Notes: generated by a model from the letters alone, not told the origin. DNA of 31,398 nucleotides from JANRIC01 sp033765345 (GCA_033765345.1 JANRIC010000020.1:1-31398); one strand, 5' to 3'; shown: positions 14,543 through 23,782, numbered from the stretch's first letter. Made by a program: numbers and translations.

Positions 14543-15606
14543 TGAAGTTCTACCTTTTTCTAGTAGTATTGTTATTTACTGTAAGCTGTAGCAATAATGA
14601 TGAAGTACAGCCAACAAGCACCGAATCTATGTACTTTCCCTCAAATACAGGTTCTGCTTGGGAAACCAAATCACTTTCAAGTTTGGGCTGGAATCAAAAC
14701 GCCGTTCAAGCATTAAATGATTTTCTTATTCAAAAAAACACAAAATCTTTTATGATTCTTGTTCAAGGAAGAATCGTCATAGAATCGTATTTCAATGGAC
14801 ATACAGCCTCTCATATCTGGGAATGGAACAGTGCCGGTAAAACCCTAGTAGCCACAACGACAGGAATCGCACAACAAGAAGGTTTGTTGAATATCAACCA
14901 TACAGCATCTGATTATCTAGGGACAGAATGGACAAGTATGTCATTGACCAAAGAAAATTTGATTACAGTAAGGCATTTACTCACCATGACTTCAGGCAAT
15001 GATGATACAAAACAATATATTATCAAACCAAACTTAACGTATGTTGCGGACGCCGGAACTAGATGGGCATATAGTAATATTTTTCAAAAATTAATGGATG
15101 TTGTTGCCTATGCCAGCAATAAAACCTTTGAAACTTATTTCAATGAAAAATTAAAGAATAAAATAGGAATGGACGGATTTTGGGATTTTGGAACAATTTT
15201 CACCATTTACCACAGCAACACCAGAAGTATGGCTAGGTTTGGTCTGCTGGCTCTCAATAAAGGAAAATGGAACAACGAACAGATTATCAATGAATCATTT
15301 TTTAATGAAAGCATTTCAACATCTCAAAATATCAATCCTTCTTATGGATATTTATGGTGGCTCAATGGAAAAACAAGTTTTATGATTCCTGGCGAGCAAA
15401 CTGTTTATCAAGGTTATTTGGTTCCCAACGCACCTATGGATATGTATGCCGCAATGGGGGCAAATGACCAACGAATTTATGTAATTCCAAGTAAAAAAAT
15501 GGTCGTCATAAGAATGGGAGATGCCTCTGACCCTGAAAATCCAAATTTTGCAGTATCTGGTTTTGACAATGAACTCTGGGAAAAAATTAATGCTGTAATC
15601 AACTAA
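14542..15606 (+). CDS. lipoprotein serine hydrolase, class C beta-lactamase-like
   Basis: A 354-residue protein with lipoprotein signal peptide (lipobox TVSC, Cys16). Motifs of the class C beta-lactamase/penicillin-binding fold are present: SxxK as SAGK (Ser97, Lys100), YxN as YSN (177-179), and a third-strand region near GANDQ (306-310) where a KTG/HxG box would be expected. It is most like the serine hydrolases (esterase or peptidase) often annotated beta-lactamase, so drug resistance should not be assumed. It should act in the periplasm on an ester or peptide substrate that is not known. The gene looks intact, unlike the decayed SGNH gene just upstream, and starts in a hairpin. Confidence 0.87.
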   Translation: MKFYLFLVVLLFTVSCSNNDEVQPTSTESMYFPSNTGSAWETKSLSSLGWNQNAVQALNDFLIQKNTKSFMILVQGRIVIESYFNGHTASHIWEWNSAGKTLVATTTGIAQQEGLLNINHTASDYLGTEWTSMSLTKENLITVRHLLTMTSGNDDTKQYIIKPNLTYVADAGTRWAYSNIFQKLMDVVAYASNKTFETYFNEKLKNKIGMDGFWDFGTIFTIYHSNTRSMARFGLLALNKGKWNNEQIINESFFNESISTSQNINPSYGYLWWLNGKTSFMIPGEQTVYQGYLVPNAPMDMYAAMGANDQRIYVIPSKKMVVIRMGDASDPENPNFAVSGFDNELWEKINAVIN

Positions 15607-15882
15607 ATAAACCCAAAATCAAAGAATCGCCAACACCCGTTTAATCTCATTACAAAAAAGATTTTTCTTGGCTCGGTTAAAATTGTTGCCTGATCGCACG
15701 GTTATTTTTTGCATAAGACCGATTCAAGACAAGATTGGCATATCTGTTGTGCAAAATCCAAAGAAAAATCATATTAAGGGTACAAGTGTAATATCTCAAT
15801 CGTTTTTTTTTCGTTTATTGATAAAGGATACAAAAAACATCCTCTCATATCCCTTGATGATTTTCATCTTAACAAATAGATT

Positions 15883-16458
15883 ATGCGGATACTGATACCA
15901 ATTCTGTTGATATTTTTGGGTGTATTGAATAGTCAGTTTGCTTCCGGCCAAACTGCCAAATTCCTGTGGGAATCTAGCTCCACCCGATATATCAAAGATA
16001 TTTATGAATATGTACACGATAAAATTGAAAGTAATCAGTATTACCTCAATGAATTTAAGATCAATTCAAACAATCTTCCCTGGATCAACTCAAGGTCTTA
16101 CCAGAATACCCAACAATATTATTATAGTTTTGTAGGAGATGCTACTCCAGTGCTGAGATTCGTAAGCTGCCTGACCAAAATAGCCGAAAAAAACTACTAT
16201 ACAGAATTTCTCTATGACATTGACGGGAATCTCGTATTTTATTATGAAAAGCAGAATGACCGTCAAAAATACTCTTATGAAGAATTTAGGGCTTTTTTTG
16301 AAAATAAAAAATGCATCAATATCGTACTCAACAGCACACTTATTGATGAAACCGAAATATCCAAACACAATACCAAGCTGGAAACCATTCTTCAAGCCGG
16401 AATGCTTTATGCTGCCCGATTTTTAAAAGATATGAATGAAGTAAAGGACGAACATTAG
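15883..16458 (+). CDS. secreted protein of unknown function
   Basis: A 191-residue protein with signal peptide (MRILIPILLIFLGVLNSQFASG, cleavage near residue 22). The mature part is aromatic and polar (NTQQYYYSFVGDATPVLRF, FLYDIDGNLVFYYEKQND) with two Cys (in VSCLTKI and KKCINIV) that could form a disulphide. The YDIDGNLVFYYEK stretch is a beta-hairpin-like pattern seen in many extracytoplasmic proteins. No family recognised. It is a single gene, convergent with the gtrA/arnT-like operon and 276 non-coding bases after the serine hydrolase. The ATG at 15883 gives a complete signal peptide. Confidence 0.65.
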   Translation: MRILIPILLIFLGVLNSQFASGQTAKFLWESSSTRYIKDIYEYVHDKIESNQYYLNEFKINSNNLPWINSRSYQNTQQYYYSFVGDATPVLRFVSCLTKIAEKNYYTEFLYDIDGNLVFYYEKQNDRQKYSYEEFRAFFENKKCINIVLNSTLIDETEISKHNTKLETILQAGMLYAARFLKDMNEVKDEH

Positions 16459-16522
16459 CCTTGATCCGTGGGGCTTTTGCCTTTTAAAAAAAACATTGCC
16501 TGGTTGAGGCTTAAGCAAAAGG

Positions 16523-16951
16523 TTATTTTTTCTCAAAAGCAAATCGCTTGGTATAAAAATTATAAAAGAACACAATCCCTTTACTGATCAATTTGGTGAT
16601 GTATTGCCTTTTATCCAGAAAAGCAATCAAATTCAACTGTGTAATGATAAATGTCTCAAGAGCCATTCCTCCCAAAGAAAAAAGCAAAGAAAGTAAAAAA
16701 GCAGCCTGTATTTTGCGATTTAATTGGAATATGAACCTTTTTTGTAAGATAAAGTTCATCCCCATCCCACAAGAATATGCAATAATATTGGAAGGAATCG
16801 GCTCTAAAAAATAGCTTACCAACACCAGATACACCACCGTATCGACGGCTGTGGCGATGAGGGAAGAGCTTGCAAATTTTATCTTGGGGAGGATAAAATT
16901 CAGAAGCCATTGCCTGGATTGAGCAGGCTTATTGTCATGGTTTTTCCGCAT
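16523..16951 (-). CDS. GtrA-family membrane protein
   Basis: A 142-residue inner-membrane protein with four predicted transmembrane segments (about 23-45, 52-70, 83-101, 113-135) and the GtrA pattern KFASSSLIATAVDTVVYLVL...MGMNFILQKRFIF...KGIVFFYNFYTKRFAFEKK. GtrA-like proteins are small membrane partners of lipid-linked sugar transferases, proposed to flip or hold undecaprenyl-phosphate-sugar. The gene overlaps the end of the ArnT-like gene by 17 bases on the same strand, so coupled expression and shared function in glycan decoration are likely. Length is typical. Confidence 0.88.
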   Translation of the reverse strand: MRKNHDNKPAQSRQWLLNFILPKIKFASSSLIATAVDTVVYLVLVSYFLEPIPSNIIAYSCGMGMNFILQKRFIFQLNRKIQAAFLLSLLFSLGGMALETFIITQLNLIAFLDKRQYITKLISKGIVFFYNFYTKRFAFEKK

Positions 16952-18527
16952 GTTTTACTTTCTTCAATACAACCGTAGTAGGTAATTCAAATATATCCCT
17001 CTGCATCACCACTATCTCCAAGTCTTTATCCTGGGCAAATTCTTCCAGGCGATCTTTCCGAATGATGATATACACTTCCTCGTATTGATCGATGGCTGCC
17101 CGCATAGAAGCATAATCTCCATACATCGGGATTACTTTATCCGCATAAAATACAAAAGCCGGATTAAAAGCAGTGTGAGCAATGATAGGCTTGCTCAAAT
17201 TCATCTTGGGTATAGCTACATGGAGCGGGTTTCGTCGGTCAATCTGAGGAAAAGCAAACCAAAAGAAAAGCAGGGTAGTCCATATAAAAGAAAGGATTTG
17301 TGTATAAACTATTTTTTCAAACTCCTTACGAAATACAAAATAAAGGGCTATTACCCCACCTATGGGCAATAACACGAAGTAATAGGCCACATTTTTCAAA
17401 TCAGATAGTGCTTCGTCAAACTGAATTCCTATATACGCTCCTATTGCTAGTGCCAACATAAGTAGCAGATATACCGCCGAACTGACTTGCAAACCTCTGT
17501 AACTGCGATTCGTCCACTCAAAATGAGCCAAATAATACCCCAAAAGTACTGCAAAAAAAGGATATGAGGGTACCGTATAGTTGGGAAGTTTGGTTTTAGA
17601 AATAGAAAAAAACAATACGATCGACCCGGAAGCCATCAAACAAAACAATAAGGCGTGTTGGTGCAAGCCCCGATCCTTCCAGGCTTTGCCCAAAGCCTGT
17701 GGGAGATACACCACCAAAGGCAATAAACCAATCAATACAAAAACCCAGGTCAACAGAAAAATACCGCCGTGCCCTTCCATCGTATTGGTAAACCGGTAAA
17801 CATTGTGCTGATAATAAAACCCACGCAACCATTCTCCCTGGGTTGCCTGCCCTACAGCTATATGCCAAGGAGCAATCACCATGATGGCAATCAACAAACC
17901 TTCAAAAGGACGGGCTTTGAGTATATTTTTCCAGGTAAATGATCTAGAAAAAATCAAATAAAAGAAAATGGACATTCCTGGAAGTAACAAGGCAATCGGT
18001 CCCTTACACATATAACCCAAAGCCAGGGAAGCATAAGCTAAATAGAGAAAAATAGGCTGTTTTTCGGTAAAACCTCTGTAAAAGGCAAACATCCCGGCAG
18101 CAATAAAAAAAATCAGATAAGGGTCTGGCACTGCCATGTGAAATTGGATTGAATAATGAATGGAAGCCGTAAGCGATAAAGCACTAAAAACCGCCGTTTT
18201 GAGATCCAAATATCTTTTTGCAAATAAAAATGTCACGCCAATGGTCAGTAATCCGAAAATCACCGAAAAAAATCTCGCTCCAAACTCCCCAAAACCAAAA
18301 ATAGCATACCCAAGCATCATAAAATAATAATGGAGCGGTGGTTTCTCCACTCGAAGCTGTCCATTAAAAGTGGGGACGATCCACTCCCCTTTTTTCATCA
18401 TTTCGCGGGCACAAGTGGCGTTCCGGGCTTCGTCAAGTGCGTATACATCAAGCCCGCCAATGTTGGCAGAAATAACCAAATAAGAAACCAGTAAAATGCC
18501 TAAAAGCCAATAATTCGTATTTTTCAT
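16935..18527 (-). CDS. ArnT/PMT-like lipid-linked sugar transferase (GT83 type)
   Basis: A 530-residue polytopic membrane glycosyltransferase of the GT-C fold. The first periplasmic loop has YALDEAR (Asp32, Glu33, the catalytic/metal Asp-Glu pair) and LRVEKPPLHYYF (59-70), as in ArnT-like enzymes. Later come FHMAVPDPYLIFF and RFTNTMEGHGG, and a soluble C-terminal part. It transfers a sugar from a polyprenyl phosphate donor to lipid A or another glycan on the periplasmic face; donor and acceptor are not known here. Length is usual. It is first in the operon with the GtrA-family protein, and a -7 element (18546-18553) lies 18 bases before its start. Confidence 0.9.
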   Translation of the reverse strand: MKNTNYWLLGILLVSYLVISANIGGLDVYALDEARNATCAREMMKKGEWIVPTFNGQLRVEKPPLHYYFMMLGYAIFGFGEFGARFFSVIFGLLTIGVTFLFAKRYLDLKTAVFSALSLTASIHYSIQFHMAVPDPYLIFFIAAGMFAFYRGFTEKQPIFLYLAYASLALGYMCKGPIALLLPGMSIFFYLIFSRSFTWKNILKARPFEGLLIAIMVIAPWHIAVGQATQGEWLRGFYYQHNVYRFTNTMEGHGGIFLLTWVFVLIGLLPLVVYLPQALGKAWKDRGLHQHALLFCLMASGSIVLFFSISKTKLPNYTVPSYPFFAVLLGYYLAHFEWTNRSYRGLQVSSAVYLLLMLALAIGAYIGIQFDEALSDLKNVAYYFVLLPIGGVIALYFVFRKEFEKIVYTQILSFIWTTLLFFWFAFPQIDRRNPLHVAIPKMNLSKPIIAHTAFNPAFVFYADKVIPMYGDYASMRAAIDQYEEVYIIIRKDRLEEFAQDKDLEIVVMQRDIFELPTTVVLKKVKHAEKP

Positions 18528-18545
18528 GCCAAATTAAGTAGGGGG

Positions 18546-18553
18546 CAAAGGTA
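18546..18553 (-). promoter_or_regulatory. -7 element TACCTTTG of the ArnT-like/GtrA operon
   Basis: On the minus strand TACCTTTG matches TAnnTTTG, 18 bases upstream of the start codon at 18527. The -33 TTG is not exact (the position reads close to TTC), so this is a partial match. Confidence 0.45.
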
Positions 18554-18725
18554 GGGAATATATTTTTTTTTGAAAGTGAAATGTGTGAAAATTGTATTTT
18601 AAGATGTAAATCCAAGATCATAAAGATCAAGCCCTGTAAAAAACTCTTTTGTAAAGATGGATTTAAGATAAAGCCATAGATCATTTCGTGCTTTTGATTC
18701 ATTTTGATAGAATATTTCAAAATAC

Positions 18726-19796
18726 TTACTCAAATAAAGCCCTGAAATTATCCCGATTCGATTGCACAGAATAAGTATCTACGATTTTTTGGCGAGCCCG
18801 AAGCCCCATCGTTTGGCGCAGTTCGGGTTGCTCGATGAGCCGGATAATGGCTTTTTTCCAGTCTGAGGCATCTTTACAAACAAAACCTTGTATACCATCT
18901 TCCACGATTTCGGTATTTACGCCTACGGGCGAAACCAGTGCCGGAATGCCCAAAGCCATGTATTGCAAGGCCTTAAAACCACATTTACCCTTCGCCCAGA
19001 TGTCGTCGCTGAGGGGCATCAGCCCGATGTGCATCAGCAGGAGGTCATCCATTTCTGTAGCTTTGTTCCAGGGTTTGAATACCAGAGACCGTAGTTGGAA
19101 CTCCGGGTGACGGTTAGAAATCACCAAAAAATCGAACGCATACCTGGCTTCAAGCTCCTGCAATACAGGTAAAATATCATCGAGGTATTTGAGGGTAGAG
19201 TGCGTGCCTGTCCAGCCAATCACGGTTTTTTCTACCTTGGATTGATCTCTCAGTCGATTATGCAGGTGTTCTGTATCAATCGTAGTCGGGTTGAGCACTA
19301 CTCCTCGGGGGTTGACTTTGGCGGCATATTCGCCCAGGTAGGCATTCCCCACGCTGACTTTATGGGCGTAGCGTGAAATCCAAGCAGTTTTTTGATGGAA
19401 TTTGAGCCTTGCTACGAGCGCATTGCTGTCTGTAGTATTGGGCAACCAGATGGCATCATCAAAATCAAAAATAAGTTTTTTCTTCAATACCCGAGCAATC
19501 AACCATTCAAAAACGGGCGGACCCAAGGGGCTAGCCTCCCGATGCACAAATACAAAATCATAAGAACCCAAACGAAAAAGCATCTTTATCCGGCGCAAAA
19601 AACCCCTGATAATACCCAGTATCTTGGGTAAATAATGCCCAGGCTTATATAAAATCCTCCAAGTTTTCTCATCGATAAATGCCTGCAAATCTACCTGAAT
19701 CCCTTCTTCTCTTAAAAAATCCAGATATTGCTCAAAACGAAATCGCTGCGAAGCTGCTGTACCAGAGGGATAAGGAAATAAAAATAATATTTTCAT
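18726..19796 (-). CDS. glycosyltransferase, GT4 type
   Basis: A 356-residue GT-B fold glycosyltransferase. The N-terminal domain has FPYPSGTAASQRFRFEQY (8-25) and FDFDDAIW (110-117). The C-terminal donor-binding domain starts around IGWTGTHST (193-201) and carries the family signature KCGFKALQYMALGIPALVS with VNTEIVEDG (270-301), supplying the E-x7-E type nucleotide-sugar contacts (Glu296 visible). It is cytosolic or membrane-associated, acting in polysaccharide or glycolipid assembly. It lies on the same strand as the ArnT-like gene 198 bases away and the second glycosyltransferase upstream. A terminator 56 bases upstream separates it from that gene, so it needs its own promoter. Sugar specificity cannot be read from the sequence. 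Confidence 0.9.
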   Translation of the reverse strand: MKILFLFPYPSGTAASQRFRFEQYLDFLREEGIQVDLQAFIDEKTWRILYKPGHYLPKILGIIRGFLRRIKMLFRLGSYDFVFVHREASPLGPPVFEWLIARVLKKKLIFDFDDAIWLPNTTDSNALVARLKFHQKTAWISRYAHKVSVGNAYLGEYAAKVNPRGVVLNPTTIDTEHLHNRLRDQSKVEKTVIGWTGTHSTLKYLDDILPVLQELEARYAFDFLVISNRHPEFQLRSLVFKPWNKATEMDDLLLMHIGLMPLSDDIWAKGKCGFKALQYMALGIPALVSPVGVNTEIVEDGIQGFVCKDASDWKKAIIRLIEQPELRQTMGLRARQKIVDTYSVQSNRDNFRALFE

Positions 19797-19851
19797 GACT
19801 TGCTTACTTTGAAGGTAGTGTTAAACAAGTAATGCGGTTCGTTCAAAAAGG

Positions 19852-19873
19852 GGCTTTGTGAGGACACAAAGCC
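19852..19873. terminator. intrinsic terminator between the two glycosyltransferases
   Basis: GGCTTTGTG (19852-19860), loop AGGA, CACAAAGCC (19865-19873): a perfect nine-pair stem. A T-run follows on both strands (CCCTTTTTG leftward, CATTTTTTTTATTT rightward). Leftward it ends the 19965-21188 transcript. Confidence 0.85.
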
Positions 19874-19964
19874 GGGCATTTTTTTTATTTCAGCATTACA
19901 TCTTGAATACTACCACTTTGAAAAATACTTTGGGCAAAAAAAGAAAAATTTTATGGGCTGCAAG

Positions 19965-21188
19965 CTATCCGCCAACAACCGACCGAAATATTTTTTCATA
20001 TACTTCCTGGTATCGCCTTACGCCTTCTTCTAGGCTGAAATAATCCAGGGCAATCGTCCGTAGTTTTTCTGGTGGAATAGCCAGACAAGCATCAATCTGT
20101 GTAAGGGCTTTTTGGAATTCCTGCTCCAAGTCTGCCCGGTTTTCGTGCAGAGTCAGCAAATAACCACAGGGATAATTTTCAAATAAAAAAGCATGGTCTC
20201 CTACCCCATCATTGGTAATCACAGGAATACCTAAAGCCAAGATTTCGCCCATTTTGGTGGCGGAGGAGGCTTTTTTGGAGAATGCAGGCTTGATAAAAAA
20301 CAGCGATACATCGCTCTGTGCCAGCAAATGCGGTACTTCAGCCCGTTCGGCACTTTGAATGTGGAGTTTTTTGCGGTCGATATCTAGTGCATCGGCTTTA
20401 GCCCAAACCAGTGCCGGATCATCTTTGGTAATGAACAAAAAGCGGCTTTCTGGCTTCACTTCCAGCAATTTTTTAAAAAAAAGCAGCATTTCCTCCAGCA
20501 TATACCAAGTTCCTAGAGAACCAAGATAAGAAAGAACCAAAGCTGACTTCTGAGGAATCTTTTTCAGCTTTTCCCGATCAAAAAAATCCGTGTCTACACA
20601 ACAGGGAATCACCTGTATGGAAGCCGCTCTGGGCAGTCTCCAACCTTCTATTTCTTCTTTGGCATTGTGGGTCAGGCTGATGGTATAGTCGGCCTCTTGC
20701 AAAAACTCCTGCTCTTTGCGTTTAAAATATTGATATACCGCCCTAAAAACGGGGTTCTTGAGATTCCAGAGATTACCATCTACCCTTTCATCAGCCCAAA
20801 ATCCCCGCATATCAAAGAGGAATTTACTTAATTTTTTACGTTTGAACTCCAGACCGATGAGTGCAGAAATATAACTGCGGCAGTGAATAAGGTCGTATTT
20901 TTCGGTTTTGTACTTTTGGAAGGCGATTTTTTTCAATTTTCTTAAATCATATAACGTAGAAAGCACGGGAGGTTTTTTGGTATAAAAAATATATGACCAC
21001 TCGATTTGATGCGCCTGGGTGATTTGCCGGATAATGGATTCGCTCTTGGCAAAGTTCTGCTTTTTTTCCACACTCAAAATGCTAATCCGATAACCCAAAC
21101 GGCTGAGAGCAGTCAGGTAAGGCAAAACCTGAGATTGCCCCAAGGCATCAGTCATCCCATCATAAGAGATATAAAGGATTTTTTTCAT
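19965..21188 (-). CDS. glycosyltransferase, GT4 type
   Basis: A 407-residue GT-B glycosyltransferase. The N-terminal acceptor domain starts MKKILYISYDGMTDALGQSQ; FDMRGFWADERVDGNLW (125-141) is a block common in GT4 proteins of surface-glycan clusters. The C-terminal donor domain has LSYLGSLGTWYMLEEM (219-234) and SATKMGEILALGIPVITND (309-327), holding the conserved Glu315 of the E-x7-E region. Both domains are complete. It is followed by its own terminator (19852-19873). With the neighbouring GT4, ArnT-like and GtrA genes it suggests surface-polysaccharide or glycolipid synthesis; no polymerase or Wzx flippase is in the window. Confidence 0.9.
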   Translation of the reverse strand: MKKILYISYDGMTDALGQSQVLPYLTALSRLGYRISILSVEKKQNFAKSESIIRQITQAHQIEWSYIFYTKKPPVLSTLYDLRKLKKIAFQKYKTEKYDLIHCRSYISALIGLEFKRKKLSKFLFDMRGFWADERVDGNLWNLKNPVFRAVYQYFKRKEQEFLQEADYTISLTHNAKEEIEGWRLPRAASIQVIPCCVDTDFFDREKLKKIPQKSALVLSYLGSLGTWYMLEEMLLFFKKLLEVKPESRFLFITKDDPALVWAKADALDIDRKKLHIQSAERAEVPHLLAQSDVSLFFIKPAFSKKASSATKMGEILALGIPVITNDGVGDHAFLFENYPCGYLLTLHENRADLEQEFQKALTQIDACLAIPPEKLRTIALDYFSLEEGVRRYQEVYEKIFRSVVGG

Positions 21189-21247
21189 ATAAAAAGATTG
21201 GCAAACACCATTTTTATTATTATAAAGTGTTTTATTAAAAAATCAAA

Positions 21248-22213
21248 TTAATAAACTTTATAAATTTGAATTTGATATTCAAAACCTATGGTAGCACCGG
21301 GAGCCAGAACAATGAGCCCAATTTGATTGTTAAAAGCATTTGGAGCGCAGGTCATTGGCTCAATGGCCAGGCTTTGTCTGTGTGGGGGAGAAAAAACCTG
21401 TGAAAAATTGTATTTGTTTGGTCCTGTTTCTTGGACTACATTAATTTCCAGATTTTTGCTCAGATCCCGGATGCGAAAAGTCTGGGCTTCGTGGGAGGAA
21501 TTCAGAGCAAAAGCCGTATCAAAGTCAAAATCACCGATTGGTTTGAAGCCCTGGAATTCAGTGAAGGGTGCTGTAGCTCCTGTGGGGATCATTTTTTCAT
21601 CTAGGAGATACTGATGTGTAGGCGCAAATTGAATTTCCCAGGAGTCTATGGGGTTGCCGGTACGGAAATAAGGATGCCAGCCGTGACCTAGGGGCATATT
21701 TCGGTCGCCAGTATTTTTAATGAGCGTATTGACTCTCAGAGTATTATGAATATCAAAGCTATAAAGTACTTTGATTTTATAAGGAAAAGGATACCCGTTG
21801 ATGTTGCCGTCATAGTGGTGACTTAGGAGCAAAGAAGCATACATGGTACTGTGGGCTTCCTCCAATACCTCAAAGACCTGATCATCCAAAAAGCCGTGGA
21901 TGCTGTTATTTTCGTGGGGGAAGTTGATATCCAACTGATAGTCAATTCCTTCGAAGGTATATTTGCCTTCACGGATGCGATTGGGATAAGGTGAGAGTTT
22001 GCTTCCTTTAAAAGTTTTTTTGTAAGTTTGTTTGAGTTCTTCGGGGTCGGCATAACCATCAATTATATTCAGGAAGGAATCCTCCCAACGAATCTGCATT
22101 TCATTCAGAATGCTTCCCCATTCGGGCAGAATACTGACGTACTCATCGGTTTGAGTATTGATTAATTTATATTGGAGATAACTCCCAAATTTCTCTTTGC
22201 GAACTTGAAACAT
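21248..22213 (-). CDS. aldose 1-epimerase (galactose mutarotase-like)
   Basis: A 321-residue beta-sandwich epimerase interconverting alpha and beta anomers of hexoses. Catalytic and binding residues are in place: Arg79 in YPNRIREGKY, His106 in NNSIHGF, His177/His180 in LGHGWHPYF, an Asp in GDFDFDTAF (228-234), and the catalytic Glu285 in IEPMTCAPNAFN. No signal peptide, so cytosolic. It lies 12 bases downstream of the SemiSWEET gene on the same strand, so the pair probably forms one sugar-entry transcript: transporter first, then anomer conversion. Length is typical of the family. Confidence 0.92.
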   Translation of the reverse strand: MFQVRKEKFGSYLQYKLINTQTDEYVSILPEWGSILNEMQIRWEDSFLNIIDGYADPEELKQTYKKTFKGSKLSPYPNRIREGKYTFEGIDYQLDINFPHENNSIHGFLDDQVFEVLEEAHSTMYASLLLSHHYDGNINGYPFPYKIKVLYSFDIHNTLRVNTLIKNTGDRNMPLGHGWHPYFRTGNPIDSWEIQFAPTHQYLLDEKMIPTGATAPFTEFQGFKPIGDFDFDTAFALNSSHEAQTFRIRDLSKNLEINVVQETGPNKYNFSQVFSPPHRQSLAIEPMTCAPNAFNNQIGLIVLAPGATIGFEYQIQIYKVY

Positions 22214-22225
22214 CAGCGAAACGGA

Positions 22226-22477
22226 CTATTTGTAGCGAAGCTTTAGCACCAATATGGTAAAAGCAAAACCAAAGGTAATCAAATTTGCTAAAATAATAGG
22301 AAGAGAATTCATCATAATCCCATAAACCAGCCAAAGCAACACACCTATATTAAAAATAGAATACATAGAAAGAGAAACACCGTTGGCATTTTTGGTGCGG
22401 ATAATGCTGAGGGTTTGGGGCAAAAAGGCAAGTGTTGTACAAAAAGCAGCAATAATTCCAATCAGATTCACGAACAT
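22226..22477 (-). CDS. SemiSWEET-type sugar transporter
   Basis: An 83-residue, three-helix (about 5-24, 35-55, 60-79) PQ-loop protein from ATG 22477 (MFVNLIGIIAAF); an extension to 22534 lacks support. It has the FLPQ motif (Pro20-Gln21) in helix 1, with Trp49 and Asn65 spaced 16 apart as in the sugar pocket of characterised SemiSWEETs (Trp53/Asn69 in the Leptospira protein, from memory). SemiSWEETs work as homodimers and move mono- or disaccharides down their gradient across the inner membrane. The aldose 1-epimerase gene follows after 12 bases, supporting a free-sugar substrate. Confidence 0.88.
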   Translation of the reverse strand: MFVNLIGIIAAFCTTLAFLPQTLSIIRTKNANGVSLSMYSIFNIGVLLWLVYGIMMNSLPIILANLITFGFAFTILVLKLRYK

Positions 22478-22796
22478 AATTTGCCGGAGTTTAAATTGTA
22501 AATGCAATTTTAGTAGAAATGCACCAAAATTCAAATTTTTGACTTAATTAAATCAGTAAGTTTGTGCAGACAAACATAATATATTAATAATCAAATACTT
22601 AATTTAATAAATCGTGTTTTGAAATTAAACTATTCCAAGATTAGCTCTAAAAATAAAATACAATTATTTTTTTCCAACTTCAGTAGGCAGCCTTACAAAA
22701 CCCTTAGGGGATAAATTTTGAATGATTTGATTTCTACATCTCAAAAAACCGCTTTGGTTTGTGTATAAATTGAAAAATTTCTTGTAAATTGTTTCC
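22478..22796. other. intergenic region between divergent genes
   Basis: 319 AT-rich bases between the SemiSWEET gene (leftward) and the membrane protein at 22797 (rightward). A small hairpin GTTTGT-gcag-ACAAAC lies at 22560-22575. No full promoter consensus was found on either strand and nothing else is recognisable. Confidence 0.5.
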
Positions 22797-23645
22797 ATGA
22801 AAATGGCAATAGATAAATACATCAAACGTACCGCACACATTGCTGGCATAGCAGTTATATTAGTTCTGTGTTTGGTTTACCCTTTTCTTTCTGGTGGATA
22901 TGATCATTTGGCTATGCCTTTATCGATCCTGGTTCAGATATTTGGGCTGGTTGGGCTGCCTCTTTCTATGCTTGGTTTGATGTGGTTTATGGCACCCAAA
23001 CGCAGGTTTATTTTTGTAAACCTGTCCTTGTTTGCGGGTATCTTTATGATGCTCATCTTATCGTTATTTGCGATGCTTGGAGCCGGATATATTTTTGGCA
23101 TTATGATAACAGCGGCATGGGTGTATGTAGTCATTCGCCTGAAAGCCAAACTGAAAAATTTAAAACCTGAAGACCTCAACCATCTTGATATCGTACCTTT
23201 GTCTCTGATTGCCTTGCCCGTCCTTATATTTGTCATACAACTGGTATTGCTAAAACCTGTAAAACACTGGAGTAGAAATAAAGTCATCACAAACGCCAAA
23301 ACTTTTATCAGCCATATCGAGGATTACCACAAAAGATATGGCCGTTATCCGCTCACACTTCAGGCCATGTATAAGGACTATTACACGCAGGTCGTCGGTA
23401 TAGAAAAATATCATTACTTGCCAAACGGTGGTTCCTACAATCTCTCTTTTGAGCAGCCGAGATTTATATTAGACAACATCGGCACGCGAGAATGGGTCGT
23501 TTACAATCCTCGTGACGAACACAGGGTATACAGCCACACCTCCTGGTTTTTGCTTCTCTCTCCCGAAGAACTGGAACAAAGCCAGGGTTGGTACGCCTCC
23601 GGTGAAACAGGTCATGCCCACTGGAAGTACTTTTTGTTTGATTAG
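22797..23645 (+). CDS. multi-pass membrane protein of unknown function with a pilin-like tail
   Basis: A 282-residue protein with about four transmembrane segments (roughly 12-32, 38-63, 70-107 as one or two helices, 129-150), then a soluble domain of about 130 residues. The soluble part opens with TFISHIEDYHKRYGRYPLTLQAMYKDYY, the pattern seen just after the helix in type II secretion pseudopilins (a YxxxxGxYP-like segment). Here it follows four helices rather than a prepilin peptide, so it is not a pilin. No family recognised. A second ATG at 22803 is an alternative start. It is monocistronic. Confidence 0.65.
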   Translation: MKMAIDKYIKRTAHIAGIAVILVLCLVYPFLSGGYDHLAMPLSILVQIFGLVGLPLSMLGLMWFMAPKRRFIFVNLSLFAGIFMMLILSLFAMLGAGYIFGIMITAAWVYVVIRLKAKLKNLKPEDLNHLDIVPLSLIALPVLIFVIQLVLLKPVKHWSRNKVITNAKTFISHIEDYHKRYGRYPLTLQAMYKDYYTQVVGIEKYHYLPNGGSYNLSFEQPRFILDNIGTREWVVYNPRDEHRVYSHTSWFLLLSPEELEQSQGWYASGETGHAHWKYFLFD

Positions 23646-23782
23646 AAGTGTATGTAGTATAAAGGGTATTTATCTTTGGGACATTTTTTTGCGGCTGAGG
23701 AAATCAAGTTCACTATTGTAATCCAGGTATAATTTTTAAAATTGAGTACTTTTGTATATATTTGAAAGAAGATTTAATTAAA

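Noticed and set aside
10930..14600. Confirmed integron
   Set aside because: No integrase gene in the window and the site ends deviate from RYYYAAC/GTTRRRY, so only an attC-like hypothesis is reported.
14542..15606. Antibiotic-resistance beta-lactamase
   Set aside because: SxxK and YxN are present but the third motif is atypical and the sequence is closer to general serine hydrolases; resistance is not supported.
15668..15895. 75-codon open frame after the serine hydrolase
   Set aside because: Overlaps the start of the next gene, no signal or domain pattern, and reads like non-coding DNA.
18448..18720. 90-codon minus-strand frame upstream of the ArnT-like gene
   Set aside because: Overlaps the 5' end of that gene in another frame and runs across its probable promoter; composition is not protein-like.
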